This document shows positions 1 through 10,733 of a stretch of DNA of 64,000 bases, one piece after another. The translations under genes were made by a program, and so were the position numbers. Location: NCBI RefSeq assembly GCF_000227135.1, contig NC_018258.1:1436661-1500660 (forward strand), read 5' to 3'. The notes below the pieces were generated by a model that saw only the letters and a program-made list of their open reading frames with translations, was not told where the DNA came from and made no database searches. The first letter of the stretch is position 1. Each line of letters begins with the position of its first letter. This DNA is from Leishmania donovani. Its lineage: Eukaryota > Euglenozoa > Kinetoplastea > Trypanosomatida > Trypanosomatidae.

Positions 1-435
1 CGACAGGGCAGCCGAACCTTTCGGAGGTTGGGGGCGGACAAGGCAAGGGATGCAGAGAAAGCAAATAGGCGTTGCAGCAGTGGCGGCATCGATCGAATGA
101 GGAACCCTTGGAGGGCAGCGGGAAAGGTCGAGCAGCTCAACGAGGAGGAAGGGACATGTCAGCAAAGACAGAACACACCGTTGATTCACCTGCGGAGAGA
201 GGAGACGCAGGATTCGCATCTCTCGACACAGTTACATAAACGACGACGTAGGCGAGGGCTGCAGTGAGCCACAGGTATTGGTCACCGTCCCCGGCAAAGG
301 TGCTCAAGACATATTCACAATATTCGAGGGCAGTGAGCCGCAGCGAGAGAGAACAACAAGGGAGTGTACGCCGTCATCTTGATACTCACACGCACACCGA
401 TGCAGAGGTTAGCGCGCCGCTGCCGGGCAGGTGAT
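1..435. other. Gene-free left edge
   Basis: No convincing coding region. Short open frames on both strands lack recognisable content. Because the first gene on the minus strand ends at 436, this stretch most likely holds its 3' UTR and intergenic sequence. Confidence 0.5.
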
Positions 436-3400
436 TCACATATCTTGGTTCAAGTACCTCACTCGCGTAAGGGGCACTGACGGGGCAGACCGCGTCCCCT
501 TGCGGAGCACCCCCAAGTCGCTCTCGGCCACTCCCGCCTCCGCATGGTCTGGTGAAGCGCTAGCGCGCTCCCGATCGACCCATGTGCCGGCGCTCCACGT
601 GATGCGCTCGGATATCTGCGAGCAAGTCGTGCTGAATTCACTGCCGGGAACAGGAGAGCTTGGCCGAAACGGCGTCGTGATCACCGCGGCGTCGGTAGAG
701 GTCGGCTCGGTGAGCTGCACCAGTGCAGCATGCTCCAGTAAATCGCATGACGTGCTGCGCGAGAAAGTGCTTCGGTTAGCGTCAGCTGCGTTGCCTGTCA
801 ATAACCCATTGCAGTCATCGTCGGCCCTCAGCTCGAAATCCACCTTCCCGCCATCACCCTGATTCGGTGTATCGAGCCGCCCCAGCGAGCTGGGCATAAA
901 GCGACCCGTCGCCGTCGGGGTCGTGGGGGAGCTGCTGGACTGTGAAGAACAAGAGGGGCTGCGAGCCAGAAAGTGGGTGCTGCTCGATGTCGACGAAGAA
1001 AGCGGGCGCGCAGGGGAGTCGTGAGAAAACGGAGCACACACTGCTGCCAGCTCCAAAGTTGCGTCCGCACTGGGTGGGGCGGATCTGTCGAGAGCGACGC
1101 TGTCCTGCGCGGCCGCCCGCCTGCTCTGTTCCCTCACCGAAGAGACGCCGTTAACGGAGGCTCCGAAAGGTACCGCGGGAGTCCCTTCCGCTCTCTCGTT
1201 CGTGTGCGCCCGTACGTGCACGTCCGCTTGGAACTCGGCCGAGGCAGCACACAGACACCGCGTCGAGGTGTCGGACCGGGAAAACGCCTGAGCAAGCGGC
1301 GCGTCGCGCTTGCGCTCCTCGGCCGCGGAGGCATCTGGCAGCTGCACTCCTTCGTACGGCGATGTCGCCTGCCTCCTCTGCGGCGGGAGGCGACAGTGCA
1401 GCGGCGTTGGCGCGTGGCTGTGCGGCACACCCTCTCCCAGCTCTTCGCCTCCACCGTTGCTGAGCGATGCGGCTTGCCGCGCATACACCGATCGTTCCCG
1501 GGGCGACTGCTCCGCCTCTGTGAAGTGCAGAGAAAAGGAGCCGTGCTCGGTGGTCAGAAAGGAGGCCGTGGCAAAGGCGAGCTCAACTGTGCGCGGCCAC
1601 GTCGATAACGAGGGAGGAGTGTTCACGCCCACGACCGCCGTGCGCTCGGCGCGATTTGCACCGCCGACCTCTGCCGAGGAGGAGCGAGATCGATGCAAAG
1701 TCGCGTCTTCAGGCTGTACCGCCGCCACGCTGAGTGGGATGTCGCTCACCTCCTTCGGCTGCGCACTCTCCCGCACGGAAGATGTGGCTGATCGAATCTT
1801 AGCAATGCACGGCGCCGGTGCAGCCTCCGCCCCGTCGCACGGCACCACATCATTCTGTCGGCCCTCTGCCTTCGCCACAGCCGCCCCTGCATGTGTGTCA
1901 GAAAGTGGGTGAGGCAGAGAGGCGAGAACGGCAGTTCGTGAACCTACGGTGCCATCTGAGGTGAAGACACCGGTCTCCTGCACCGAACGGATCGATTCCG
2001 CGTGGCTTTGAGGAGGCACACTGTCCACGCCCAAAGCCAGGCTTCCCATCGCCTTCTCAGTTGGCCTGTTTTCTCTGCCGATGGCGACGCAGCTCGAACG
2101 AGAGAGCACGGCGCGTGAGGCAGGTGCGTCTTTCACCGGCAACGATTCCGCCAACGCGTTCTCTATCGCTGCCGGTTGTTCCGCACCCACCAAAGACAAC
2201 GATGATTTTTCACTGGCAGCCGCCACCGTCACCGTCGCGAGCGACTGAGTGGCGTCACGCGGATACCCACCCTCCCTCTGCACAGAAGGAGCGTCCACAT
2301 CCCCTTTCCGATCGGTGCCGAGCACGGCTACGTCGGCTAAAGACACAGCGGCACTCGGCGCATCATCTGTAGTCTTTCCATGGGCGAGTGCCTCCGCCTT
2401 GTCGGCCACCACCTCAGGTCGGGCATCGTCTCTCGTTCCGTTCTCCGCAGATGCTACCACTAGAGAGCTTGGTGCCTCTGCTGCCGACGGCGGTGCAGAA
2501 GTGCAGCGGCTGCTTTCCTGCATGCTAGGCTTGCGTGGCGAGTCTAGTGCCTCCTTCCCTACTGGCCTCTCCCTTCGCGGCTGATACGATGACGCTGAGT
2601 TCACCCCAGCTGCTGTGAGTTGCCTTATTCGGCTGTCTGAGATGTGACCGGAGAGAAGCCTACTGGGCTGCTCCGAGGCGGTACACAGCTTGCTGAGGCC
2701 AGCCTCGACGGCTGCCCGCTGACGCGCCTCCTTTGCGGCTACCATGTGTGTGCAGTTTGTGGGCGGCACTGGAAGACTCCACGCAGCAAGCACGCGGCGG
2801 CCGCCACCGGCGACCACCGTGTATGCGTCGGTCGCCACACTCCGGCTGGCATCGCTTTCGCCACTTGCTGCAGAGGGGACGAGCCCGCACAATGCAGAGC
2901 TGATGCCCTCCGAAGCGTTCAACAGCCACGAAGGCGATGAGGGAACGGCGCCGCCGTGCCCACGCAGCACCTGCTTGTCATCGCCAGCTCTGCTGGCTTC
3001 GTCCCCCTGAGATGAGGCGCGTACGTTCGATTTGAGGCTCCAGTCATGCTCGGCGCGGCGGTGAAGGCGCGACTCGACAGCTGCAGACGAGGGCTTTGCG
3101 ATGCGGTAGAAAGCTAGCAGCTCGGTCTGTGATGTGGCCGCTTCCAGAGATTCATCTGCGGCGTCACTCACCACCGCAGGAATGTGCACGTGCACCTCCG
3201 TGTGGTAGGAGGCAATCGACGCAAACGACGATTGCGTCGACAAGGCGGAGCCCTCGTGCCGCACCTCTGCCGCATCGCTCGGCTCCTTCTCCGAATCGCC
3301 CTCTGCTACCTCGCTCCGCACGGTCTGCGGAAGCGTAGTTGCAGCAACCTGCGCACTCCGGCCGGTCGACTCGCTCTGACTCGGCGGTTGCGCCTCAAAC

Positions 3401-5769
3401 TCGCCAGACCTGCTAGAGATAGAGCTACCTGCATGGTAGGGGTCCTGGGAAAGCGATCTCCGACTCACGTCACCCGAACGTTCAGTAGAAGGTGTGTGAG
3501 GCGTGTGAGCCGGGGCCGGGTAGGCATCCACTGGCGGCGGGCAAACTCCACGCCGTCCAAGGCATCTTGCACTCGAGCGTGCCGAGGGCTCTTCACGAGT
3601 GCCCTGCAGCGCTTGCTCGAGAGGTCGTCGCGGTGCTAGAGACGCGTTCGCTCCGACAGCGTGCGGTGTCCTCTCGACCTCCCTCTCGGCACAAGAAGTC
3701 TTCGTCTCTCGTTCATGAGGAGCCGCGACGGCGGTGGCAGCGGACACCCGCGCCTCGTCACTCGTGACGGATGCGCTCGCCTGCGTTGGCGAAGGCACGC
3801 GGGAGAAATCTGGCGACGTAAAAGAAGAGCACTCCGCGCCTCGCATGGCAGAGGGCGGCACAGCAGCCACAGGTGTCAAACATGCCAAGAGACTCGCTGA
3901 ATGCTCGCAGTCGCTTCGGCCAGTGCTTCGAAATTCCAGTGAGCTGTCATCTGCGGCGCCACCACTTTCGCGCATCCGACTTCCCTGAGTGGCGACCTGC
4001 TGCCAGTCGTGCCGAGCCTCTGGCAGGTGTGCACCTGCAGTGTCGTCTTGAGGGGCAGACAGCACCGTGAACATGATGGACGACACGGAGGAAGACGAGG
4101 CGTCGTCACCGTCCCGCAAATGCGATGGCGTTAACGAGGTCGCACGCTGCGCCAGTGGAGCATCCCCACGTGATGTCATCTTTGTTTCTGTGTCCCGAAC
4201 CGCCGGTGGGGTACGGATGCCACGCTGCTCACGCTCCCGGTGCACAGCAGCTGGCGGTGAAGCTAACGCAGCTGTCGACGGAGAGGGGTGGGCGGTGTCG
4301 CGCACGTCGCGGATAGCCACAGGTGAAAGGCTTTCAGAATCGCGCTGGGCCGCGTATGAGCAGCGGCGACGACGATGGTGGCGAGACGGCACGCGCTCGC
4401 CTCCGTTACATGCGGCAGGCTTAGGTAGCACCGCCATTGCCTCAGTGGCCTTCGCAGAACTCAGCTCTCCGCGGGGAGCCTTGAGTGCCTCCTTGCTTAT
4501 TTTGCAAGAGCGGTACTTCGAGCTCGGCAGCGGCGCCGGGGCATCCGGCACCAGACCTCTGGATGGCGCGTGTGTCGCTTCGGCGGCGTGCTGCTGCTTG
4601 TTCAGGGTTTTCTCTCTGTCATCAAAGCAGGTCGAGGCGGCAGACAGCCACTCCTCTCTTGGAGAAGAATGCGTGGAAGCACTGCTCGTCGCCCTTATCC
4701 GATGGCCCGCACCGTTGATAGTGTCACCAGATGATCCTGTGCGGGAAGTGTGGTGCCAGCGCGGTACATGATGCGATGGCTGCGTGCCGCTGAAAGGCAT
4801 CGCAGTACTCGCACCTCGCGCACCGCCGCTGCGCTGCACGGCGAGGAACCGGGAGGATGAGTTCGAATGAGCGCCGGTCCTCAGTCGCATCAATGCCCGG
4901 CGGGAGCTTGACTCGGCGACTACATGCGCCAAGGCCTCCTCCGCTGCCTTCTCCAATTCACACCTCTCCAGCTTCTCCATTAGCTGAACCGCGGACTGTT
5001 GCCGGAGTTGCGCGGCTTTCGTGAATCGCGGCGTTGGCAAAGAAGCCGCACTGCTGTTTTCCGGGCGCGTTGGCGTGAGGAAACCGTTGCGCAACGGAGA
5101 AGCCGAAGAAGTGCAGTGCTGTCTATACGGGCTGTTCAGCGCGGCCCCTGACAGAGGCCACCCTTTCGGGCGAAAAAAGATGTTCTGCGCCGCCTCGTCG
5201 CGCTCCTCGATGTAGTGGAGAACGTAGTCTTCGCGCAGTTGAGTGGCACGGGTAGGCCGAAGTATGGAGGTGCTAAGATCGGCATGCATCGTATCCGCAG
5301 TAACCTCCTGCGACGGTGTCGCCACTGACGACTGGTCCGCGCAGTCTTTACCGGAGCGGCGCTGCCATGCGGCGACCTCCTGCGTCAGCGCGTGACCGCG
5401 TCTCCGCCGCGCCGCGTGTGAGGCTGCCATCGACGTCGAGCGTCTCTGTCGTCGCGCGGATGCTGCCGCAGGGGACAATTCGCCCGATCTGCGGGTGAGG
5501 CTGCTCTCCCTGCTGCGAGACCGGTTGTCGTGACTGCGCACCGGCGTGGCGTTCGATGGCGACGGTGAGAAATGCAGTGGACGGTGCAGGTAGGTGGTGG
5601 CCTGCAGCACGGCGTGCGATAGACGGTGTAGCGGCTCCACAGCATCGTCCTCGCCAATGCCGCCCTCGGACACAGCGTTCGAATTGGGCACGAAGTAGAG
5701 GGGGTTGTACGCGTAGTCGGCCGGAAGCCGCAGCTGTGGCATCGGAGGCTTCACGCCGTTGTGCTCCAT
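436..5769 (-). CDS. Very large low-complexity hypothetical protein
   Basis: An uninterrupted frame of 1777 codons, rich in Ser, Ala, Arg and Glu, with no recognised domain, catalytic motif or clear membrane span. The composition suggests a mostly disordered protein. I place the start at the ATG at 5769 (protein begins MEHNGVKPPMPQLRLP). The frame stays open to 5943, and that extension would add a hydrophobic stretch, but it is read from a pyrimidine-rich sequence on the coding strand (about 5820-5870) typical of a trans-splice region. Other frames over this interval are shadows. Such long low-complexity frames are common in Leishmania and usually real. Function unknown. Confidence 0.85.
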   Translation of the reverse strand: MEHNGVKPPMPQLRLPADYAYNPLYFVPNSNAVSEGGIGEDDAVEPLHRLSHAVLQATTYLHRPLHFSPSPSNATPVRSHDNRSRSRESSLTRRSGELSPAAASARRQRRSTSMAASHAARRRRGHALTQEVAAWQRRSGKDCADQSSVATPSQEVTADTMHADLSTSILRPTRATQLREDYVLHYIEERDEAAQNIFFRPKGWPLSGAALNSPYRQHCTSSASPLRNGFLTPTRPENSSAASLPTPRFTKAAQLRQQSAVQLMEKLERCELEKAAEEALAHVVAESSSRRALMRLRTGAHSNSSSRFLAVQRSGGARGASTAMPFSGTQPSHHVPRWHHTSRTGSSGDTINGAGHRIRATSSASTHSSPREEWLSAASTCFDDREKTLNKQQHAAEATHAPSRGLVPDAPAPLPSSKYRSCKISKEALKAPRGELSSAKATEAMAVLPKPAACNGGERVPSRHHRRRRCSYAAQRDSESLSPVAIRDVRDTAHPSPSTAALASPPAAVHREREQRGIRTPPAVRDTETKMTSRGDAPLAQRATSLTPSHLRDGDDASSSSVSSIMFTVLSAPQDDTAGAHLPEARHDWQQVATQGSRMRESGGAADDSSLEFRSTGRSDCEHSASLLACLTPVAAVPPSAMRGAECSSFTSPDFSRVPSPTQASASVTSDEARVSAATAVAAPHERETKTSCAEREVERTPHAVGANASLAPRRPLEQALQGTREEPSARSSARCLGRRGVCPPPVDAYPAPAHTPHTPSTERSGDVSRRSLSQDPYHAGSSISSRSGEFEAQPPSQSESTGRSAQVAATTLPQTVRSEVAEGDSEKEPSDAAEVRHEGSALSTQSSFASIASYHTEVHVHIPAVVSDAADESLEAATSQTELLAFYRIAKPSSAAVESRLHRRAEHDWSLKSNVRASSQGDEASRAGDDKQVLRGHGGAVPSSPSWLLNASEGISSALCGLVPSAASGESDASRSVATDAYTVVAGGGRRVLAAWSLPVPPTNCTHMVAAKEARQRAAVEAGLSKLCTASEQPSRLLSGHISDSRIRQLTAAGVNSASSYQPRRERPVGKEALDSPRKPSMQESSRCTSAPPSAAEAPSSLVVASAENGTRDDARPEVVADKAEALAHGKTTDDAPSAAVSLADVAVLGTDRKGDVDAPSVQREGGYPRDATQSLATVTVAAASEKSSLSLVGAEQPAAIENALAESLPVKDAPASRAVLSRSSCVAIGRENRPTEKAMGSLALGVDSVPPQSHAESIRSVQETGVFTSDGTVGSRTAVLASLPHPLSDTHAGAAVAKAEGRQNDVVPCDGAEAAPAPCIAKIRSATSSVRESAQPKEVSDIPLSVAAVQPEDATLHRSRSSSAEVGGANRAERTAVVGVNTPPSLSTWPRTVELAFATASFLTTEHGSFSLHFTEAEQSPRERSVYARQAASLSNGGGEELGEGVPHSHAPTPLHCRLPPQRRQATSPYEGVQLPDASAAEERKRDAPLAQAFSRSDTSTRCLCAASAEFQADVHVRAHTNERAEGTPAVPFGASVNGVSSVREQSRRAAAQDSVALDRSAPPSADATLELAAVCAPFSHDSPARPLSSSTSSSTHFLARSPSCSSQSSSSPTTPTATGRFMPSSLGRLDTPNQGDGGKVDFELRADDDCNGLLTGNAADANRSTFSRSTSCDLLEHAALVQLTEPTSTDAAVITTPFRPSSPVPGSEFSTTCSQISERITWSAGTWVDRERASASPDHAEAGVAESDLGVLRKGTRSAPSVPLTRVRYLNQDM

Positions 5770-6585
5770 CTCGTCGCCAAAGATGGACGCAGAGAGCGAG
5801 CGAGCGACGAAGAAGGGAAAAGCGAGAAAAGGGAAGATAAGCACACAAAAAAGATGAAAGAATGAGGCCGGTGCGTGAGGAAGAGCCGTCACGAGACTCG
5901 TAAAGCCGCCGTTGCGCGCCCAGCCTTGTATGTGCACTCGCAATGATGGAGGATGTTCTAGTGTGGAGGGTGTCCGACGATGATGCCGTTGCTGTTCTCA
6001 CAAGTCGAAGGAGAGAAGTTGGAGAGATGAGGCAGCGGCTGATCTAGCCTAACAAGGAGGCTGCTGCATCCGCCCACAGACTGACAGGAGTCTCGGCGTC
6101 CGCGTGAGCCTTCTTCTCCCTTTCAACAGTGAGGGTGGGGTCTACTGTGCTCGAGCAAAAGCCGTGAGCAAGGCCCAGGCAGACGCGTTCTGCAGCAGCA
6201 CAAGGGCAGCACGCGCACTGAAAAGCAAAATAACCGATATCAGATAGAGAGGAGGGAGGGTCGCAAGGGCAGTGATATGGAGAACGTGGCCGCGCGAAAA
6301 GTGCAGCACGGGAGAGCTGCTCGTGCTGCACAATGTGAGCAGGCAAGCAAGAGGCAGAGGCCAAACATCCCCTCTATCATGGTGTCAAGAGTGCCGTGGC
6401 GGAGAACTGCGGTAGCCCGCACGGCATAGTGGGTCTCCCCCCTCTGCGGTCCTCCCGTTGAATGCTGCGAAGGGTGGGGTGGGGTGCCATGGAGTACAAA
6501 ACAAGGAGAGAGCGACAGAAAAGGCTCAACGCCATGTGTGTGTGTGTCAGTCGCCCTTGCAGCAACGGCAGAAGAGAAGTAGCGC
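5770..6585. other. Intergenic region upstream of the giant hypothetical
   Basis: Pyrimidine-rich on the minus strand near 5820-5870, consistent with a trans-splicing signal for the gene ending at 436. No supported gene in the rest. Confidence 0.5.
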
Positions 6586-7943
6586 TCACTGAGCGCAGAA
6601 GGTGTAGGCGCTCACCTGCTTGATACACCGGATCCATGTGCTTGGACCTGCTGCAGCACCACGCTCGTCGATCTAAAGCGCCCGCGCGCATACACCGTGG
6701 CGCGGAGCTGTGGTACCTCACACTTATACCCACAGCGGCCGGAACTCTCGCTGCATCGCCGCCGCGATTTCCCCAGCGGTCGTGAAACGTAGGTATGCTT
6801 GATGCCCGGTGTTGAGGGAGAGCTTGGGCACCAGCCAGCACAGCTCCCTTTCGCCGCCCTCCCACTCCTACAAGCGCCTTTCTCCTTCATTCCGTGCGGC
6901 TGCCACTGCGCTCTCAACGCGGTCAACAGCAGCGGCACAGATATTCACAAGACCGCCGCCCTCGCCTCGGCCGGCAGGCCTCCATGTAAGCGAATTATCA
7001 GCACTGCTCGTCACACCGACGGCACATCCAGCGACTGAGCGAGGCGGAACAGCGAGGCTGCGGCAGGGCTCAGGCAGCGGTGGCGCAGCACCGTGACCTC
7101 ACCGACAGAAAGGCGCAGCGACTCCTGTGGCATTCGTGCAAACAGAGAAGAATCCGTGCAAATGTGGAAGGGAAACCCTCCAGCACATTGGCACCGGGTG
7201 GGTGCAAGGGCTGGCCGTCAGTGAGCTCGTCACGCAGCACAACTTCGCTCGATAGCCCCACCGTCACGCTGGGCGTTCCAGCGAGGAAGCTCTTCAGGGC
7301 GAGGGCCCCCTTCACCGTTGCCACAACGGTCCCGCACGCATTGAAAACCACGGCGACTCGCTCCAGAAACTTTACGTAGGCCTCGTTCCTCTCCAATAGG
7401 TCTACCTTCAGCACCGACACTGCAGTCCCATCGATCTACTTCGTCCTCTCGCCCGATTCGGCCCTGCAGATGCGATCCAGCAGAGTTTCAGGCGCCGGGA
7501 CGGGAACGACGTCGTTGACCGTAAACGGTTGTAGCCGGTTCGCCTCCGTCTCCACAACACCAAAGTCCCCCACCCTATCCAAGAGCTCGTGGACGAGGGT
7601 GAAGTTGTTGCGCACGATTTCCTCCGAAACGATGCCGAGGTAGTCCGTCAGCAGCTGCGCCATGCGGATCAGAAACTCTGCCAGCACACTCATCAACGTA
7701 TTGGCGGGCGTGGCGCAGACGACGAAGAGGTGGCGGCGCTTGGCAAACGCGTATTGCACATCATTCTCTGTGTGAGAAGGCAGACAGTCCCCGCGCGAGG
7801 CCGGGCCGAGCTGGCTGTCCCGGATAGCTGTACCTTCGAAAGAAGGCCTTGTACGTGTTGTCGGGGATGTCCTCGCGGTAGTCCATGAACTCGAGCTTGT
7901 CGCGGCGTGCCGAGAGGATGAGGAGTTAGGAAACGTGCTCCAT
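6586..7943 (-). pseudogene. Broken clathrin-adaptor mu-subunit gene
   Basis: Reading right to left, pieces of an adaptor-complex medium (mu) chain appear in order. The N-terminal longin part reads ILSARRDKLEFMDYRED (about 7920-7870) and continues, after a frame change near 7770, as VQYAFAKRRHLFVVC and NFTLVHELLDRVGDFG. The mu-homology domain reads FNACGTVVATVKGALALKSF (about 7330-7270) and, after another frame change near 7150, LRLSVGEVTVLRHR. The C-terminus reads TWIRCIKQVSAYTF ahead of a stop at 6586-6588. Breaks visible: TAA at 7926-7928 five codons after a candidate ATG at 7943, an in-frame TAG near 7435, and at least two frameshifts plus stops around 6700-6730. The family is confident from the domain pattern; AP-4 versus another AP complex is inference. 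The product would have sorted cargo in vesicle coats. Confidence 0.75.
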
Positions 7944-8816
7944 CGGTCCTATGCTTTTGCGTGTGCGTGTACGTCTGAGCGCAGGTGCACGGATCCGCTT
8001 CATCTGCCCGTGAGAAAGAACAGAGAAGGAGAGAGAATGTCGCAGAGGAGATAAATGCAGCTGAAGCGGGAGGCCCAGGGAAAGAGAGAGCGAGAAAGGC
8101 CCCAGAAGCCCACCGATCCTTCCAGCAAGTGGACGGGCGCAAGAAGAGAACAGTGGAGCGGCACGCCAGCACGCAGAAATCAGAGGATAGATGTCACCTG
8201 CGTCACGCTTTAGAGAAGGGGGTGTGGACGGCGGAAGGCATGGATATCAGCCAGGCCACTGCCCGCGCAGGCAGATCAGGAAAGGCAGATGAGGCGGTCA
8301 TCAAGTCCAAATGCTCATCAGTTTTGATTCTGATGCGGCACGCTCTTTCCCGATCCGTACAGCACGCAGATCCGTGTCCCACTCCCCTTCCTCTTAACCC
8401 TCCCCTCCAGGCGCTTATCTGCTTTGCTTTTCGAGACATGGCCAAGCGTGAGCAGCGGCTACCACTTCCGTCAATCCACACGCAACGAAAATACCACAGA
8501 ACGCCGCAAGGAAGAGCTTCGGCACCTCAGAGCTGCTGTACACGATTCATGCGAGCACGCGCGTCCACATTCCCCGGTGCTGGCCGATGCCGTTTTGCAC
8601 GCCGTCCCTTCTCGCCCCTTCGCCAACACCACCACCACCCAAATCCGAAAGCATCAGCCCCGGGATGCGAGACACCGCGCCATCCTCAGCATGCGGGAAA
8701 AGCAAGTGGGAGGTGGCAAAACAGAAAGCCCGCAGCGGCGACAAGCGCAGCGCGTGCACACGCGCACAACAGTCGGCCGCCCCCGCCCGCGAACGAGCGC
8801 ATTGTAAGCACGCTCG
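7944..8816. other. Intergenic region, no gene seen
   Basis: Open frames here, for example on the plus strand from 7985, have UTR-like composition and no family resemblance. The stretch probably carries the 3' region of the gene ending at 8817's upstream neighbour and flanks of the adaptor pseudogene. Confidence 0.4.
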
Positions 8817-9563
8817 CTAGTCCTTATCCTCTTCAACCATGGCTAATGCCTCGCTGCTCTCGCCGGCAGCAGTTTCAGTCGCCTCAGCAGGCGCCTCCTC
8901 GTCGACCGGATCAACGCGCTTCACCACCGACACTGTTGGTGCGATCGCCGCAGCGGAGGCAGCCGTCGGGCGGATAGAGCAAGACCGCAGGGCGGTGGTC
9001 ATGCGATCGATATCGCGCGTCAGCTCACTGTTCTTGTCGATGATGCCTTGCATCTGCTTGTTCGCCTTGGACATGTCGACCTTCCACTTCTCCGTCATGT
9101 TGCGCACAATCTCCACCATTTCATCCGTCTGCTGCTTCACAGATGCCTTCGTCGCCTCGCACTTGCGGCGAATGGAGCGGCGCGTCCAGGCAATCCAGTA
9201 CCACATCACGATAAAGATGACAACGCACGCGGCGGGCACGTTGTACTCCTCCTTCCACTGACTCTGAACAAGCTTCGTGGCGTGCGTCTGCATCGCATTG
9301 AAGTCGCGCTTCTTCACCGCGTCCATGACCTCGCCCGCAGGGAAGCGGTACGCGTCCGACTTTGCAGAGCTCTGTGCCGCGCTGCCGCCGTTTACCGCAT
9401 CCGGCGTCTCGACGGAGGCGCTAGTATCCGCCCTCGTCGCCTCCCTAGTGCAATTCGCAGCAGGCGCAGCAGCTGCAGCTGCATCCTTGCCACTGGTCGA
9501 CTGCCACCGCGCCACCGTCATCCATGGCACTGGGCACGACGTCCTTCGTATCGAGCGCCACAT
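8817..9563 (-). CDS. Single-pass membrane hypothetical protein, possibly mitochondrial
   Basis: A 248-residue protein starting at the ATG at 9563. The N-terminus is basic with Ser/Thr and few acids (MWRSIRRTSCPVPWMTVARW), as in mitochondrial presequences. One strong membrane span lies near residues 108-126 (VPAACVVIFIVMWYWIAW), followed by basic residues. Residues 130-190 are heptad-rich and likely coiled coil (TDEMVEIVRNMTEKWKVDM). The C-terminus is acidic (MVEEDKD). The layout of presequence, one span and coiled coil resembles inner-membrane scaffold proteins, but I see no diagnostic motif and assign no function. Mitochondrial location is inference. Confidence 0.8.
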   Translation of the reverse strand: MWRSIRRTSCPVPWMTVARWQSTSGKDAAAAAAPAANCTREATRADTSASVETPDAVNGGSAAQSSAKSDAYRFPAGEVMDAVKKRDFNAMQTHATKLVQSQWKEEYNVPAACVVIFIVMWYWIAWTRRSIRRKCEATKASVKQQTDEMVEIVRNMTEKWKVDMSKANKQMQGIIDKNSELTRDIDRMTTALRSCSIRPTAASAAAIAPTVSVVKRVDPVDEEAPAEATETAAGESSEALAMVEEDKD

Positions 9564-10208
9564 CTTTGCCCGCTTCTCAATTACTGTTTAGAGAGAGAAA
9601 AGTGAGGTTGAGTGAGTTATGTGCCGCGATGTGTCTTGGGACCTCGACGGCGTCAGCGTGCTTCCGAACGCCTACGACTCTACTTGGATGTGGCTACTGA
9701 GACTCTTCAGTTGTCGGGATACCTGAGTGTGGAAGCAGAGACGCAGCGTGGAAGGCAGAGATCGGGAGAGGGAGGGTGGCGGTGGTCCAAGAATGCATTA
9801 GATAACGCCAACAGATGCGCGTCCGTGTAGTCGTAGAAGAGAAGGTGCGCTCGGCAACGTCTGTCAGCTGATGGCCTGACTGGTCAGAGCACAGACAAAG
9901 ACACACACACACACACACGACGGGCGCGAAGCGCGCTGAACTCGCGCACACGGACGAAAGGCACGGGTTAGGTGTCGACGAGAAAGAAGCTGGGGCGCGC
10001 ATGCCACGGTTTTGCGTACGCACTGCGATAGCAACCTCCGTGGGAGGGGTGGAGAGGGTAGCACTAAAACGCACAACAAAGGAAAAACGCCTATGAGCCC
10101 CCGCTGCGCGCACTACGAGACGCGCGCAGGTGCACACGAGTGCACACCTGTCCTGCTGATACCGATAGCGTCCGCCGAGCCGCTCCTCCTCCTGCGTCTG
10201 CTGCTTTC
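9564..10208. other. Intergenic region with CA repeat
   Basis: Contains a short (CA)n tract near 9900-9918. No supported gene. It should hold the 3' UTR of the cyclase-family gene and the splice region of the gene starting at 9563. Confidence 0.4.
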
Positions 10209-10733
10209 CTAATCGTCGTCCATGACAGCTACCGCGCGCACCGGCGAGCCGTCGCCGCCCCGAATACGCAACGGAAGCCCGTAAAATGTGAAGGACTCGC
10301 CAATGAGTTGGTCGACGTTCACCAGGTCCGTGTAGGTGATGATGCCGCGACTCAGCAGCAGCCGCTCCGTCTCTTCCTCCAACGGGCCACCAACAAAAGG
10401 CGCGTTGGCGGCCACAATGCGCGGCACACACTCGGCCGGCACGGCTTCGTAGAAGAGTAGCCCCTTGTTTGGTGGGAACGATGAGTCTGCAACCTTCACT
10501 ACCACTGCCGGTCCACAAAACCGCGTCAGCGGGACTTCGTCTAGGTTGCTGCCATCCTCGTGCATGTGAGCCGGCGCGTCAACATGCGTGCCGGTGTGGG
10601 AACCCATCTGCAGATGCCGCACCTCCCACCCGTCTTTCTCGCGTGTGCACACCTTCGTGACGCGCACCGGTGGGTCACCGTCGTACGCCGGCATCCCATC
10701 ATACAGTGGAAGGGAGAGGTCGACAAGGCGCAT
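10209..10733 (-). CDS. Cyclase-family (kynurenine formamidase-like) metal hydrolase
   Basis: A 174-residue protein carrying the signature of the putative-cyclase/KynB family (Pfam PF04199): HTGTHVDAPAH at residues 46-56, whose His and Asp residues bind the catalytic metal, preceded by the N-terminal DLSLPLYDGMPAYDGDP. The C-terminal GGDGSPVRAVAVM also fits. Start chosen at the ATG at 10733 (MRLVDLSLPL), where family similarity begins; the frame stays open to 10928 but its first codon is TTG and the extra residues look like translated 5' UTR. Members hydrolyse N-formylkynurenine or related cyclic amides, but many are uncharacterised, so the substrate is unknown. The protein is slightly shorter than typical bacterial members. 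Confidence 0.85.
   Translation of the reverse strand: MRLVDLSLPLYDGMPAYDGDPPVRVTKVCTREKDGWEVRHLQMGSHTGTHVDAPAHMHEDGSNLDEVPLTRFCGPAVVVKVADSSFPPNKGLLFYEAVPAECVPRIVAANAPFVGGPLEEETERLLLSRGIITYTDLVNVDQLIGESFTFYGLPLRIRGGDGSPVRAVAVMDDD

Noticed and set aside
973..1608. Plus-strand frame opposite the giant hypothetical
   Set aside because: Antisense shadow of a GC-rich coding region, Arg-rich and on the wrong strand for the block.
5770..5943. 58-codon N-terminal extension of the giant hypothetical with a hydrophobic run
   Set aside because: Read from a polypyrimidine trans-splice region; the downstream ATG is a better start.
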